Source: Photobacterium angustum (lineage in GTDB: Bacteria; Pseudomonadota; Gammaproteobacteria; Enterobacterales; Vibrionaceae). From it: DNA of 64,000 nt. The stretch is from positions 124,001-188,000 of the forward strand of contig NZ_PYOM01000003.1 of assembly GCF_003026365.1 (NCBI RefSeq). The letters run 5' to 3'. This document shows, one piece after another, positions 17,832 through 27,464 of this stretch; within the stretch, counting starts at the first letter, position 1, and each line of letters opens with the position of its first letter. Position numbers and translations under genes: made by a program. Below the pieces are notes generated by a model. That model did not search any database, was not told the origin of the DNA, and worked only from the letters and a program-made list of their open reading frames with translations.

Positions 17832-19004
17832 ATGAATAAAAAAACAATATCAACATTATTAGCAATTTCGCTGTTAATGTTTCCACAGCTCATAGAAACG
17901 ATGTATAGCCCAGCGCTAACATCAATTAAGAATCACTTTTCAGTAACCACATCAGAAGCAGCTCAAGCGCTATCGATCTTCTTTATGGTCTTTGCCGTTG
18001 GTGTCGTATTCTGGGGAACCATGTGTGACGTCATTGGACGTCGTTTATCAACACTTTTAGGTATAGCAATTTGTATTGCTGCCGCACTATTTTGTTACTT
18101 TGCACCAACATTTCAGGGTTTACTTTACGGCTTTGGTGCCTGTGCTTTTGGTGCCGCAGTAGGCTCTGTATGTACCCAAACCATTTTACGAGATAGCTTT
18201 GAAGGCGAGAGTCTAGCAAGAATCTTCTCTATCGCGTCAACAAGTATTGGCCTGAGCCCTGTGATTGGTATGTTAGTTGGTAGTTGGTTGACAGCTCATG
18301 GTGGCTATACTTGGGTTTTCATAGCTATGGTGATAATGCTATCACTCCTACTACTTTGGGGTGGCTTTGCATTACCAGAGACAAAACCAAATCATATCAA
18401 ACGTGATAGTTTGTTTTTAGTGGCAAAAAAAATGCTCCGTGACAGCCATATTTGGTATATCGCCTTAATGATAGGACTGGCAAATATTGCCCTGTTCTCA
18501 TATTACAGCATTGCACCATTCATGTTTGAACACTTAGGGGCCAGCGTTAAGTTTTTTGGTAATACGAGTTTTGTTTTAGCAGCTGGTTCAATTTTAGGTT
18601 CGCTTCTCAATATTCGTTTGATACGTAAACATATACGTGCTGATATAATCGTAATGTTATCAACATTAATGATACTGACCGCTGGTTTGGGTGTTTACTT
18701 ACTACAAGAAACTATTTGGTTCTTTATTCCCATGGCATTGGTATCACTGTCATTTGGTTTAACACTGCCTAACTTGTTAAGTACTGCTTTAGTCAATTAT
18801 CGAAACCACTTAGGAACAGCTGGTGCATTACTTGGCTTGTTCTATTACTTAATTATTGGTTTTGGACTAGATCATGTCGCGCATGTCGGTAATCTAGCAT
18901 TAACTTTACTCGTTTGTGGTAGTGGTTCATTTGTACTTGTACTATTAAAATTGATCGCTGTGAAAACCAGTAAACAAACCGGTGAAAACGCAACAGCAAG
19001 TTAA
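17832..19004 (+). CDS. MFS transporter, DHA1 type (tandem copy 2)
   Basis: A 390-aa paralogue of the 16328 gene, with AAAGGAAG 4 nt before the ATG. Substitutions are scattered (for example ITAGLGVYLL-type changes late in the protein, R/A changes near the IRLIRKHIR loop), while long runs such as FFGNTSFVLAAGSILGSLLN are the same in both. The two copies probably have the same or an overlapping substrate and raise gene dosage, although separate drift cannot be excluded. Likely under the same AraC regulator (15339), since the upstream region is also duplicated. Confidence 0.85.
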   Translation: MNKKTISTLLAISLLMFPQLIETMYSPALTSIKNHFSVTTSEAAQALSIFFMVFAVGVVFWGTMCDVIGRRLSTLLGIAICIAAALFCYFAPTFQGLLYGFGACAFGAAVGSVCTQTILRDSFEGESLARIFSIASTSIGLSPVIGMLVGSWLTAHGGYTWVFIAMVIMLSLLLLWGGFALPETKPNHIKRDSLFLVAKKMLRDSHIWYIALMIGLANIALFSYYSIAPFMFEHLGASVKFFGNTSFVLAAGSILGSLLNIRLIRKHIRADIIVMLSTLMILTAGLGVYLLQETIWFFIPMALVSLSFGLTLPNLLSTALVNYRNHLGTAGALLGLFYYLIIGFGLDHVAHVGNLALTLLVCGSGSFVLVLLKLIAVKTSKQTGENATAS

Positions 19005-19052
19005 TCGGTAAGTGAGTTGAAACTCATCGTATAGTTGTTAACTGCTATGAAT

Positions 19053-19107
19053 AAAAAAGCCGCATGAGATACTCTATTTATAAAGATCTTCATGCGGCTT
19101 TTCTTTT
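19053..19107. terminator. Terminator of MFS copy 2
   Basis: AAAAAAGCCGCATGA pairs with TCATGCGGCTTTTC and is followed by TTTTTT. The leading A-run lets it also act for the minus-strand gene ending at 19121. Confidence 0.85.
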
Positions 19108-19120
19108 TTGCTGTAAGCGA

Positions 19121-19774
19121 TTAATTCGTTACAGTTGGTAATTCAGGTAAATGTGTACCTGCATTATCAGGGTAAATCACATACTCACCGTGAAATTTCA
19201 CTTTAGATTTGTAGTCTGTGATCTTAAACAGCAATATGCCTTGCTGGTAAGCCAAATCGATAAATTGCTGTGCATTACCACGAATATAAAAAGAAAGTGG
19301 TTTTATTAATCTACCCTGCTCATTCATTGCAGACTTATATTGCGCAGCACACACCACTAATGATGCTTGACCATCTGTATGATGAGACACTTTACGGTTC
19401 ACTTCATACTCGTTAGTTACTAACCAATCAGCGGCTTCTACAACACGATAAAAATCATCTATTAGTTCAGCGGTAATAACCGTTGAATGACCATCAGCAT
19501 CATTTAACACGCTAAGGGTATTTTTAATACGCTCAAATTGTACTTTAAGCTGCGCATTTTTGCCCATTGTGCGAGATTGTTTCTGCCATTGCAGTAACGT
19601 CTTAGACACACAGTGATCAAAACATTGTTGTTTGATCATCTTCGTCACCCACGCGCTTAAAAAAACCGTCTCACTGACTGGGTTTTTCTGGGTTTTACCA
19701 GACTCTTGCGCAGTAACCAGTGTTGATAACCCTTCCGTTACCACATGTAGAATTTCGTTATAAAAAGAAGTCAT
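19121..19774 (-). CDS. DUF2913-like protein, unknown function
   Basis: A 217-aa soluble, mostly helical protein. The N-terminus (YNEILHVVTEGLSTL, then a KTQKNPVSETVFLSAWVTK segment and QQCFDHCVSKTLLQWQKQSR) is what I recall of the DUF2913 family, which is common in Vibrio and Photobacterium and has no known role; this is recognition from memory only. Two Cys lie in the HTH-like QQCFDHCVSK segment. No signal peptide, and the ribosome site is weak. Monocistronic; convergent with MFS copy 2. Confidence 0.6.
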   Translation of the reverse strand: MTSFYNEILHVVTEGLSTLVTAQESGKTQKNPVSETVFLSAWVTKMIKQQCFDHCVSKTLLQWQKQSRTMGKNAQLKVQFERIKNTLSVLNDADGHSTVITAELIDDFYRVVEAADWLVTNEYEVNRKVSHHTDGQASLVVCAAQYKSAMNEQGRLIKPLSFYIRGNAQQFIDLAYQQGILLFKITDYKSKVKFHGEYVIYPDNAGTHLPELPTVTN

Positions 19775-20183
19775 AATTTTAGAAAATCAAAAATAAATAC
19801 GGCTAAAAGAAAGCTTACGAATTTCTAAACAAGAACCAAGGTTCCTGTTAGAAATTTCCACTTATCGTACGCTACTGTCAGGTGAGATAGGTGCCAATAA
19901 TAACGAGTTATACCCTAATAAAAAAGTAGCAATGTATTGAAAATTTTAACTGGTTTTATCTATCAATTAAGATGGAACCAACCAACCAATACAGAACATT
20001 AATCTGCAAGATTAATATAATTAACACTATTAACTCAGCCAATTATAATAAATACAAATTTAAAATTGCAATATAACATTACTTTTAAAGAAAAATGCTT
20101 TGTGACACTCATTCAGGTGGTGAATATGTATTTGTGAATAATCACTGTGAACATTATCAATTAACAAGGAATAAGGTTTATAG
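19775..20183. other. Divergent intergenic region with a hairpin
   Basis: 409 bp without a gene, between a minus-strand gene and the chitinase. An imperfect inverted repeat at about 19819-19858 (ATTTCTAAACAAGAACC against GGTTCCTGTTAGAAAT) sits in the leader of the 19774 gene and could be an operator or attenuator. The rest is very AT-rich and should hold both promoters. Confidence 0.45.
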
Positions 20184-21383
20184 ATGAAATACACTCTTTT
20201 AGCCGCTTTAATTGCTGCCACATCACTAACTGCATGTAACAGCAGTAGCAACTCTTCGGATGACTATAATGGATATGTTGCTCAGGAGCCAAAACCTGCA
20301 AAGATTACAGAGTTTCGTAATGTGGTATATGCGAGCTACATGAAAGATGCCAATGATCAGTGGTTTGATAGTCCGCATTCAAATGAAATCAGTGATCTGA
20401 ATATTGCCTTCATGAACCCTAGCGCCAATATGGATAAAGAAGGGATATATCATCCTGATGGACACGTTGCAGACCTATCAACTGATAAGATAAATAAGCT
20501 TACTTCCACCATTCAAAAATTTAGAGATCAAAACCCTGATGGAAGAGTATTTATTTCCTTTGGTGGTTGGCGAGATAGTGAGAAAAATGAAAGTGACGAT
20601 AACATCATTGGTCGTGACATCGTTTACGAAAAAATAGCTGCATCGCCAGAATACCGAGAAAACCTTATCAACGACATGATGGATGTTGTAAATACCTACG
20701 GTTTTGACGGTGTTGATCTTGATTGGGAGTACCCTCAAGTTGGAGATGGTGCAAATCAATATGCTGATTTTGTAAACCGTTTAGCGGATAGACTTCATGC
20801 TGAAGGTAAGTATTTCACCGCTGCGATCATTGGTAGTAAAGACAAACCTAATGACGATGGAAAAGGTGCTGGCTATCTCGATGTTGCATTAAATGCCTTT
20901 GATACGGTCCATTTAATGACTTATGACATGCAAAATGAAGATCACTCAAGCTATAAAGATTCTGTCAATGCCTTAAATTACTGGTTAATAGAGCGCCACT
21001 TAGATCCGCAACGTATTACATTAGGGTTACCCGCCTACCCTCGTCATGCCCCCACTTACGGCGCATTAGTTAAGGAAAATAAACATTATGCTTGTCGAGA
21101 TACTGTAACAAAGAATAACACAACACATTATTATAACGGTTTGCCAACGATCCGCTCAAAAGTTCATTTAGCTAAAGATGACTATCATTTAGGTGGTGTC
21201 ATGTTATGGGAATTGCCTTGCGATGATATTAACCCAGAAGATAAGGACCTTTCCATTATAGAAACCATCAGTGCCACCATTAAACAGGACAGTTCTTATC
21301 GCAACATTTGCGATAAAAATAAAGACGATACAGACTGGATTGTTTACCGTGAAGATGATCCAATGAAGCATTACGATTGGTAA
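20184..21383 (+). CDS. GH18 chitinase, predicted lipoprotein
   Basis: A 399-aa protein with a lipoprotein signal (lipobox LTAC, Cys18), so probably anchored in the outer membrane. The GH18 catalytic motif is complete: DGVDLDWE at 175-182, with Glu182 as acid/base and Asp178 and Asp180 in place. Other GH18 landmarks are VFISFGGW (about 122-129) and MTYDMQNE in the barrel. GH18 enzymes hydrolyse beta-1,4-GlcNAc links in chitin or related glycans by substrate-assisted catalysis. No chitin-binding module is visible, so it probably works on soluble oligomers or at the cell surface. Some GH18 lipoproteins are instead endo-N-acetylglucosaminidases, which cannot be excluded. Confidence 0.85.
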   Translation: MKYTLLAALIAATSLTACNSSSNSSDDYNGYVAQEPKPAKITEFRNVVYASYMKDANDQWFDSPHSNEISDLNIAFMNPSANMDKEGIYHPDGHVADLSTDKINKLTSTIQKFRDQNPDGRVFISFGGWRDSEKNESDDNIIGRDIVYEKIAASPEYRENLINDMMDVVNTYGFDGVDLDWEYPQVGDGANQYADFVNRLADRLHAEGKYFTAAIIGSKDKPNDDGKGAGYLDVALNAFDTVHLMTYDMQNEDHSSYKDSVNALNYWLIERHLDPQRITLGLPAYPRHAPTYGALVKENKHYACRDTVTKNNTTHYYNGLPTIRSKVHLAKDDYHLGGVMLWELPCDDINPEDKDLSIIETISATIKQDSSYRNICDKNKDDTDWIVYREDDPMKHYDW

Positions 21384-21428
21384 ATTAAAACAGTGTTTAA
21401 AGTAACTATTTACCTTCTATAGTTACGA

Positions 21429-21464
21429 AAAAGTACGCCAGAGAATCTTCTCTGGCGTACTTTT
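21429..21464. terminator. Bidirectional terminator between chitinase gene and bcr
   Basis: A perfect 17-bp stem (AAAAGTACGCCAGAGAA with TTCTCTGGCGTACTTTT, 2-nt spacer). A-run and T-run ends serve both converging genes. Confidence 0.85.
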
Positions 21465-21494
21465 CAGCGACATCTATAAAAATATAAAAATGCT

Positions 21495-22685
21495 TTATGC
21501 ATTTCTTGCTAAGAACCAATAAAAACCCGCAGACAATACTGCACAAACTGCCATCGTTCCTGCCATTGGCCATGCCGTACTGTCTGGCATTAACGCAACA
21601 ATACTTCCGACAATGGATGCAACACCAAAACGGAATGTGCCACCTAATGAAGAAGCAGTACCAGCCATTTGAGGATAACGCGCTAGTAGACAAGCCATAG
21701 CGTTACTACCAATAATCGATAGAACACCAACAAACAACATAACAGGGATTACAACGCCCCAGAGCCCGAAATCAAGCCACTGACCAATAACAATTAACGC
21801 ACCGGCAAACAGCTGAATGACTAATCCAAGTCGTAACATCCAATGGGTGCCTTTCTTCCTTACAAAACGCCCATTTATACTGGTCATTAGAATTAAGCAA
21901 ATGATATTTAAACCAAAGTAAAAACCAAAGTTTTCAACACTCACACCATAAAGGTCAATATAAACAAACGAACCCGCCGTTAAGAAAGTGAACATGCCTG
22001 AAAATGAAAAGCCGCTACACAGTATCAAGCCGAGTACCACTGGATTAGACAGTAGTTTTATATAATTACGGATAATGGATAAAAAGTGGAAAGGTATACG
22101 TTTTTCTTTTGGTAATGTTTCTTTAATTTTAAAAACAATGGATAGTAATACAATAACGGCAAAAATAGCTAAAAACCAAAATACTGCTCGCCAGCCAAAC
22201 CATACCGATAAATGACCACCAATCATAGGTGCAAGTAAAGGTGCCACTGTCATTACCAAAGTAACAAACGACATGGTACGAGAGAATTCTTCGCGCTCGA
22301 ACATGTCACGAACTAATGCACTAATGATGACGGCTGCGGCAGCACCAGCAAAACCTTGTAAAACACGAATAACAGTAAGTTCTGTGATACTTGTACTCAA
22401 TGCACCTAATACTGTTAAGACAGTAAAACTGATAGTACCGAGTAACAACATTGGACGGCGGCCATAACTGTCAGCCAAAGGTCCATGAATCAATTGACCG
22501 AAAGCAAAACCTGCGGTGAATACGGTTAATGTAACCTGAACTAAACTAGGAGAAACTAAAAAGTCTTTGGCAATGTTCGGCATTGCGGGCAGGTACATAT
22601 CAATCGCTAAAGGCGTAAGCGCAGCTATTGCGCCAAGGATCAATATCAATTGCAGGCTCAACCTTGGGCTGTCTTGCTGGTTCAT
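21495..22685 (-). CDS. bcr: Multidrug efflux MFS transporter, Bcr/CflA family
   Basis: A 396-aa, 12-helix protein with AAGAGG before its ATG. It matches E. coli Bcr well: ALTPLAIDMYLPAMPNIAKD (residues about 17-36), GPLADSYGRRPMLLLG (motif A) and VLQGFAGAAAAVIISALVRD (motif C region). Bcr exports bicyclomycin, sulphonamides and cysteine/dipeptide-like compounds by proton antiport. It lies directly downstream of rsuA on the same strand, the neighbourhood seen in enterobacteria and vibrios, which strengthens the gene name. Confidence 0.88.
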   Translation of the reverse strand: MNQQDSPRLSLQLILILGAIAALTPLAIDMYLPAMPNIAKDFLVSPSLVQVTLTVFTAGFAFGQLIHGPLADSYGRRPMLLLGTISFTVLTVLGALSTSITELTVIRVLQGFAGAAAAVIISALVRDMFEREEFSRTMSFVTLVMTVAPLLAPMIGGHLSVWFGWRAVFWFLAIFAVIVLLSIVFKIKETLPKEKRIPFHFLSIIRNYIKLLSNPVVLGLILCSGFSFSGMFTFLTAGSFVYIDLYGVSVENFGFYFGLNIICLILMTSINGRFVRKKGTHWMLRLGLVIQLFAGALIVIGQWLDFGLWGVVIPVMLFVGVLSIIGSNAMACLLARYPQMAGTASSLGGTFRFGVASIVGSIVALMPDSTAWPMAGTMAVCAVLSAGFYWFLARNA

Positions 22686-22830
22686 AGCACCTCTTATGAG
22701 CTAATATTCCATATGAAGCTTATATTTTATGATAAAACACGTAAACAGAACCTTTCTTATATGGAAAAGAGCTATTTCCTTTTCCCCATACCCTTTGCTA
22801 AACGTCTATTGTATTTATCAGATAAAATAA

Positions 22831-22878
22831 AAGGCATAAACATAGAAGACTAGAACAAGCCTTTATGTTTACGCCTTT
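22831..22878 (-). terminator. Possible terminator of rsuA
   Basis: AAAGGCATAAACAT and ATGTTTACGCCTTT form a 14-bp stem with one mismatch around a loop of about 21 nt. On the minus strand it follows rsuA by about 40 bp. The long loop makes the call tentative. Confidence 0.4.
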
Positions 22879-22919
22879 CATTACAACACAGAATTTATAA
22901 AATTAAAATCACCAACTAA

Positions 22920-23615
22920 TTATTTTAGAAATGATGCAATTTCTTCTGCTGTTAGTGGTCGGTACTCACCAGGCGCAAGATCTTCATCAAGCTCAACCGT
23001 ACCGATACGCTCACGGTGTAAGCCAACAACTTTATTACCCATCGCTGCGAACATACGTTTTACTTGGTGGTACTTACCTTCAGATATTGTCAGCAACGCT
23101 TCACGCTCGCTAAGGATTTCTAATTTAGCGGGACGTGTTAATTCTTTCTCACTACGAAGTTGTACACCTGCTTCAAATTGCTTGATGTAATCTTCAGTGA
23201 TTGGATCGGCCGCTTCAACAAAATAGGTCTTTGAACATAAATGGCGTGGCGAAGTGATACGGTGAGACCATTGACCATCATCTGTCACCAACACTAAACC
23301 CGTTGTATCGCCATCTAAACGTCCTGCTACGTGCATTTTCTCAGGGCTTACTTCATCGAACAAAACAAAAACCGTTGGATTGAAGTCATCAACATGAGAG
23401 CACACAAAGCCTTCTGGCTTATTAAGCATAAAGTAACGAGGACCTTGCAGCTTTAGCGGGCGACCGTTAAATTCCACATCGTTATCGTCACTGACTGAAA
23501 ACGAAGCACTACGGACGATTTCGCCATCAACTTCAATCATTTTATCTCGAAGAAGTTTACCGGCTTCTTTACGGGTGATACCCAATGTGGTACCTAAGAA
23601 TTTATCAAGCCTCAT
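22920..23615 (-). CDS. rsuA: 16S rRNA pseudouridine(516) synthase RsuA
   Basis: A 231-aa protein. The N-terminal S4 RNA-binding domain is [20 protein letters not shown]. The catalytic motif [10 protein letters not shown] spans residues 98-107, with Asp101 as the nucleophile. The [13 protein letters not shown] block (about 61-73) is typical of the RsuA branch. It converts U516 of 16S rRNA to pseudouridine. GGAG lies upstream of the ATG. bcr follows on the same strand. In E. coli the divergent neighbour is radD (yejH); here radD is found only at 32709, about 9 kb away. Confidence 0.95.
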   Translation of the reverse strand: MRLDKFLGTTLGITRKEAGKLLRDKMIEVDGEIVRSASFSVSDDNDVEFNGRPLKLQGPRYFMLNKPEGFVCSHVDDFNPTVFVLFDEVSPEKMHVAGRLDGDTTGLVLVTDDGQWSHRITSPRHLCSKTYFVEAADPITEDYIKQFEAGVQLRSEKELTRPAKLEILSEREALLTISEGKYHQVKRMFAAMGNKVVGLHRERIGTVELDEDLAPGEYRPLTAEEIASFLK

Positions 23616-23849
23616 TAACTGGCTCCGCTAATTGCTACAAAAGAGCGGTATTATAAGAATCTAAACACAAATATGCATCAAAAAAATACGACTTAACCAC
23701 TAAAATAAAAATTTAGCATTCAATTGCACATGATCGTATTAAACATAAACTAATAATTTTTTATTTTAATTCTCATCAGAGAACATTTAAATTAATGTGA
23801 AATTATTACACCAGATATATTTCCCCACAAAATCCTCGATGATATAAAA

Positions 23850-23875
23850 AATGAGTTGGAAAGGACCAACTCATT
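23850..23875 (-). terminator. Terminator of the barrel-protein gene
   Basis: AATGAGTTGG/CCAACTCATT stem with a 6-nt loop. Read on the minus strand it is followed by TTTTTTATATC, 30 bp past the stop codon at 23907. Confidence 0.8.
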
Positions 23876-23906
23876 ATTATATTTCAAAAAAGAATAATTA
23901 TTATAT

Positions 23907-24494
23907 TTAGAAGTAGTAATTAACCCCCATAGCTAATGTTTGATCATTATTCTGCGTTAATTTATCACCATCTTCATCATACTTATGATCTTTAAGATGG
24001 ACATTATAATGATAGCCAACTTCAAAACCAAATTGTTGATAACGATATTCGACTCCAATTTGCGCACCAACAACTGGACCATTAAATAATATTTTTTCAT
24101 CTTTATTACTTGCAAATTGGTAGCCAGCTGTACCACCTGCTAGTAAATTAATATTTTTATTAATTGGTAATATATAATCATATTGAGTAAATAAAGTATT
24201 TGTATGTTCGTAATTATTATTTTTATCTTGATCGCGTACTTTAAAATCACCAAAAGTATAGCCAAATTTAAAACGATGATGCTGCTGTAAAATCACGCCA
24301 CTACCTACTGTATACTGCTTTGCTTGGTGCCCATAAAATGTATTTGTAGAGCCAGAACCATAATCAACTTTAAATGCAGGGTTATCAAGATAAGTAGCAT
24401 AACTACCAAAAATAAATTGTTGTGGTGTGTCTTCGCTCGCATGAGCAGCACATGTTGCAAGTAATAGTAAAGGTAAAGCATATTTAATTGACAT
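23907..24494 (-). CDS. Outer-membrane beta-barrel protein, unknown
   Basis: A 195-aa protein with a Sec signal peptide (MSIKYALPLLLLATCAAHA) and AGGAAT upstream of the ATG. The mature part is built of alternating strands with Gly/Tyr-rich segments (FGSYATYLDNPAF, YTVGSGVILQQHHRFKFGYT, VVGAQIGVEYRYQQFGFEVG) and ends in the outer-membrane signature ...GVNYYF with a terminal Phe. It fits a small 8-stranded barrel of the OmpW/OprF-like or general 'outer membrane beta-barrel' class. Role unknown. It sits alone at the start of the block between rsuA and radD. Confidence 0.72.
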   Translation of the reverse strand: MSIKYALPLLLLATCAAHASEDTPQQFIFGSYATYLDNPAFKVDYGSGSTNTFYGHQAKQYTVGSGVILQQHHRFKFGYTFGDFKVRDQDKNNNYEHTNTLFTQYDYILPINKNINLLAGGTAGYQFASNKDEKILFNGPVVGAQIGVEYRYQQFGFEVGYHYNVHLKDHKYDEDGDKLTQNNDQTLAMGVNYYF

Positions 24495-25060
24495 TTTAAA
24501 TTCCTATTTTTCTAATATTAAACATTTAGTAATTAAGTTCGTCGCTATTCAAATTCATTTAAAATAATGTATATATATGTAACGTAAATATTTACATCAT
24601 TTAATAGCTACCACCGATAAAAACCCTACGCCAATATTTTATTTTTAAATGTCAATTAAAGTAAAAATCATGTTATTTCCATGTCAACTGTGAATAAATT
24701 ACAATCAAAAAATTGCACTATTACACTTTTGCTTAATTTCTCCTTAATAGGAATTAAATTATAGCCTAAAAAATAAAAGTTTATTTTTTCATTATAGTAA
24801 ATAAAATAAAAATATCTTTAATAAAGCATTCTAATATAACTTAAAGAGTGAATAATTTTTCATAAGGATTGAATTTTTAAGCCAACTAACTCACTTAAAA
24901 AAATATTTAGAAATATTGCTGATTATTTCCTGCAGTAGACACTCTGTTTCTCAAAGGTTTGATCTCTACACTTGTTACACCTTTGTTTCCAAAATAGAAT
25001 ATATGGCGCTCAGCTAAACGATTGCTATAAATAAAAAGATACCGTTGGAGAATCACATCA
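24495..25060. other. AT-rich divergent intergenic region
   Basis: 566 bp without a credible gene, among the most AT-rich DNA in the window (long A/T runs around 24,770-24,860). It should contain the promoters for the barrel gene (minus) and the oxygenase gene (plus). Such DNA is a likely H-NS target, but that is inference. Confidence 0.4.
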
Positions 25061-25900
25061 ATGAAACTGGAAGCAGTAGATTACACAGCAGAAAATGCAA
25101 AGCAGCTTTTTGTCGAATCCCTACGAGAAACGGGCTTTGGGGTACTAAAAAATCACCCTATCCAACAAACATTAGTCCAAAAAATCTATGATAAGTGGTA
25201 TGACTTTTTTAATAGTGAAGAAAAAAATGCTTTTCATTTTAATGTAGAAACCCAAGACGGACTATTCCCAACCGAAGTATCAGAAACTGCCAAGGGGCAT
25301 ACCCAAAAAGATATTAAAGAATATTTCCACTACTACCCTTGGGGCCAATGCCCTGCTGAACTAAAACAAGATATTCAGCAGTACTATCAAGAAGCCAATG
25401 AGCTTGCGACAGAATTATTAAGTTGGGTTGAACAATATTCGCCTAATGAGGTTTCTGCTAAATACACTCAGTCACTATCAAGTATGATTGATGGCAGTGA
25501 GAAAACATTACTTCGCATCCTGCATTACCCTCCGCTACAAGGCGACGAAGAGCTAGGCGCAATTCGTGCTGGAGCCCATGAAGATATTAACTTATTAACC
25601 ATTTTGCCTGCAGCTAACGAGCCGGGCCTACAAGTTAAAGCCAAAGATGGTAGTTGGATTGATGTGCCTTGTGATTTCGGTCATTTAATTATCAATATCG
25701 GTGACATGCTACAAGAAGCTTCCGGTGGTTATTTCCCATCAACAACTCACCGTGTAATAAACCCAGAAGGTGCAGATAAAACAAAATCACGTATTTCATT
25801 ACCTCTGTTTTTACACCCGAAACCAGACGTTGTTCTTTCAGAAAAATACACCGCACATGAGTATTTAATGGAACGTTTACGTGAACTTGGCGTTATCTAA
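25061..25900 (+). CDS. 2-oxoglutarate/Fe(II)-dependent oxygenase, isopenicillin-N-synthase-like
   Basis: A 279-aa protein with GGAG 12 nt before the ATG. The Fe(II) facial triad is complete: His173 and Asp175 (GAHEDINLLTIL) and His230 (PSTTHRVINP). Arg244-x-Ser246 (KSRISLPLF) would bind 2-oxoglutarate. An N-terminal GFGVLKNHPI strand is typical of the IPNS/gibberellin-oxidase fold. The family hydroxylates or desaturates small molecules; a true penicillin role is very unlikely without partner genes, and none lie nearby. Substrate unknown. Confidence 0.82.
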   Translation: MKLEAVDYTAENAKQLFVESLRETGFGVLKNHPIQQTLVQKIYDKWYDFFNSEEKNAFHFNVETQDGLFPTEVSETAKGHTQKDIKEYFHYYPWGQCPAELKQDIQQYYQEANELATELLSWVEQYSPNEVSAKYTQSLSSMIDGSEKTLLRILHYPPLQGDEELGAIRAGAHEDINLLTILPAANEPGLQVKAKDGSWIDVPCDFGHLIINIGDMLQEASGGYFPSTTHRVINPEGADKTKSRISLPLFLHPKPDVVLSEKYTAHEYLMERLRELGVI

Positions 25901-26212
25901 TTTCTAAGAAATAAAGCACTACGAGTAGAAAAATGACTCTCGGCTTTGATCTCTATTTTGATCCTAAGATACGGTCAGCCGAGAGACTTCATAAAAAAAT
26001 TATGAGGTTACAATCAAAAATATGAACATTTTTTCGTGTCACTTGTCTCATTATCGAAGGGTCACAAATCTATTTATTATGCAAACAATCTATTATTAGC
26101 ATATCGAACAATAAATCATTTATTTCTTGATTACGTTTACATTCAGACTTTCAGATCTATAGTTCATTGATGGCCTAATTGGTTATGTATAGATCTTACT
26201 TAGGGACACCGT
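25901..26212. other. Intergenic stretch with a wide inverted repeat
   Basis: No gene. CTCTCGGCT and AGCCGAGAG (about 25,937-25,985) pair around a loop of some 30 nt without a T-run, so a terminator is doubtful. The promoter for the GNAT gene should lie in the second half. Confidence 0.4.
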
Positions 26213-26707
26213 ATGAAAATCTCGTTAACGAAACCTGTGCTTTCATCTCTTGATACTTTTCTAAAACTCATTGACGAATTATTTGCTTACGAAGCCCTAC
26301 CACAAAAGGTAGAGCAAACTGCAACAGCGGTTAAACAGCTATTAGCAACACCAGAGCTTGGACAAGCTTGGTTTATTGAAGTTGAAGAAAATGGCGAAAC
26401 CTGTGTCGCAGGACACCTAGTGGTAAGTTATGCCTTTAGCCTTGAACATGGCGGTAAGGTAGCTTTTATTGACCAATTCTATTTAAAGCCTGAGTGGCGA
26501 CAAAAAGGGATTGGCGCATCATTAATACCACAAGTTGAAGATCGTGTTATGAACGATGGTGTTAAAGCCCTATCACTGGAAGTGAATATTGGTAACGCAG
26601 GAGCTCGTACTTTTTACGAACGCCATGGCTTTGTGCCACGTCGCCAGTTCTGTGTTATGACCAAAAACCTTGCTGAAAAAGCAGTGCCACTACACGTCGC
26701 GTCATAG
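26213..26707 (+). CDS. GNAT-family N-acetyltransferase
   Basis: A 164-aa single GNAT domain. Motif A is visible as 'IDQFYLKPEWRQKGIGASLIPQ', where the R/Q-x-x-G-x-G/A acetyl-CoA loop reads RQKGIG. Motif B is 'ALSLEVNIGNAGARTFYERHGF' (residues about 122-143), the common small-molecule/peptide acetyltransferase pattern. AGGGA lies upstream of the ATG. A terminator follows closely, so it is probably a single-gene unit. Acceptor substrate unknown. Confidence 0.85.
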   Translation: MKISLTKPVLSSLDTFLKLIDELFAYEALPQKVEQTATAVKQLLATPELGQAWFIEVEENGETCVAGHLVVSYAFSLEHGGKVAFIDQFYLKPEWRQKGIGASLIPQVEDRVMNDGVKALSLEVNIGNAGARTFYERHGFVPRRQFCVMTKNLAEKAVPLHVAS

Positions 26708-26753
26708 TGATATTCTTTCGTTTTATGTAAAAACATGTCTTGAACTTCTTCTA

Positions 26754-26780
26754 AAGCCTTGCCATTCGCAGGGCTTTTTT
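26754..26780 (+). terminator. Terminator after the GNAT gene
   Basis: AAGCCTTGC pairs with GCAGGGCTT (one G-T pair) around CATTC and runs into TTTTTT. Confidence 0.8.
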
Positions 26781-26880
26781 ATAAAAGCCTCGCATATGTT
26801 ATTAAACAAGCATATCAATTAATTACGTGCTTATTTATAATCGTCACATCACGTATTTTCATTATATACCAAGGAATCTT

Positions 26881-27444
26881 ATGGGTCTTTTCATCACTAT
26901 CGGCGTTATTGTTATTATTACCCTTGCCTACATCAGCCTACGTAACGGTTTAATTGGTAAAAAGAACCAAGTCGCCAATGCAGAATCAAGCATTGATGTG
27001 ATGCTGAAAAAACGTTTTGACTTACTACCAAATTTAATTGAGACAGCCAAAGCATATATGCATCATGAAAAGTCGGTATTAACAAAATTAACAGAGCTTC
27101 GTAGCCAAGCAAGCAATGCCACCAGCACTGACACGAAAGCCGCCTTAGACAAGCAAGTTAGCACTGCACTCTCTCACTTCCGCGTGGCTGTTGAAGCGTA
27201 TCCTGAATTAAAAGCCAACGAGAATATTGATACTGTGTTGCGTTCAATGAATGAAGTTGAAGCTCAACTGTCTGCAGCGCGTCGAACTTTTAACGCATCT
27301 GTCACTAATTTTAATAATGCTGTTGAGATGTTTCCATCAAGCATTATCGCTAATCACATGAACCTAACCACCTTACCTTTATTTGATATTCCAGAAGTAG
27401 AGCGTCAAAACGTGAATGCTGCTGAACTGTTTAATAACAAATAA
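26881..27444 (+). CDS. LemA family protein
   Basis: A 187-aa protein if started at ATG 26881, preceded by AAGGAATCTT; the upstream in-frame start at 26827 would add residues before the membrane helix and has no site. An N-terminal helix (LFITIGVIVIITLAYISL) anchors a helical bundle facing the periplasm. Family hallmarks are NQVANAESSIDVMLKKRFDL, LLPNLIETAKAYMHHEK and FNNAVEMFPSSIIA near the end. LemA proteins have no firmly known function. The next gene is a DUF3137 protein, a frequent partner. Confidence 0.85.
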   Translation: MGLFITIGVIVIITLAYISLRNGLIGKKNQVANAESSIDVMLKKRFDLLPNLIETAKAYMHHEKSVLTKLTELRSQASNATSTDTKAALDKQVSTALSHFRVAVEAYPELKANENIDTVLRSMNEVEAQLSAARRTFNASVTNFNNAVEMFPSSIIANHMNLTTLPLFDIPEVERQNVNAAELFNNK

Positions 27445-27464
27445 CCCAATAATTAGGTTTCACC

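Noticed and set aside
25061..25900. Antibiotic (penicillin) biosynthesis
   Set aside because: Only the general 2OG-Fe(II) oxygenase fold is supported; no peptide synthetase or acyltransferase gene is near.
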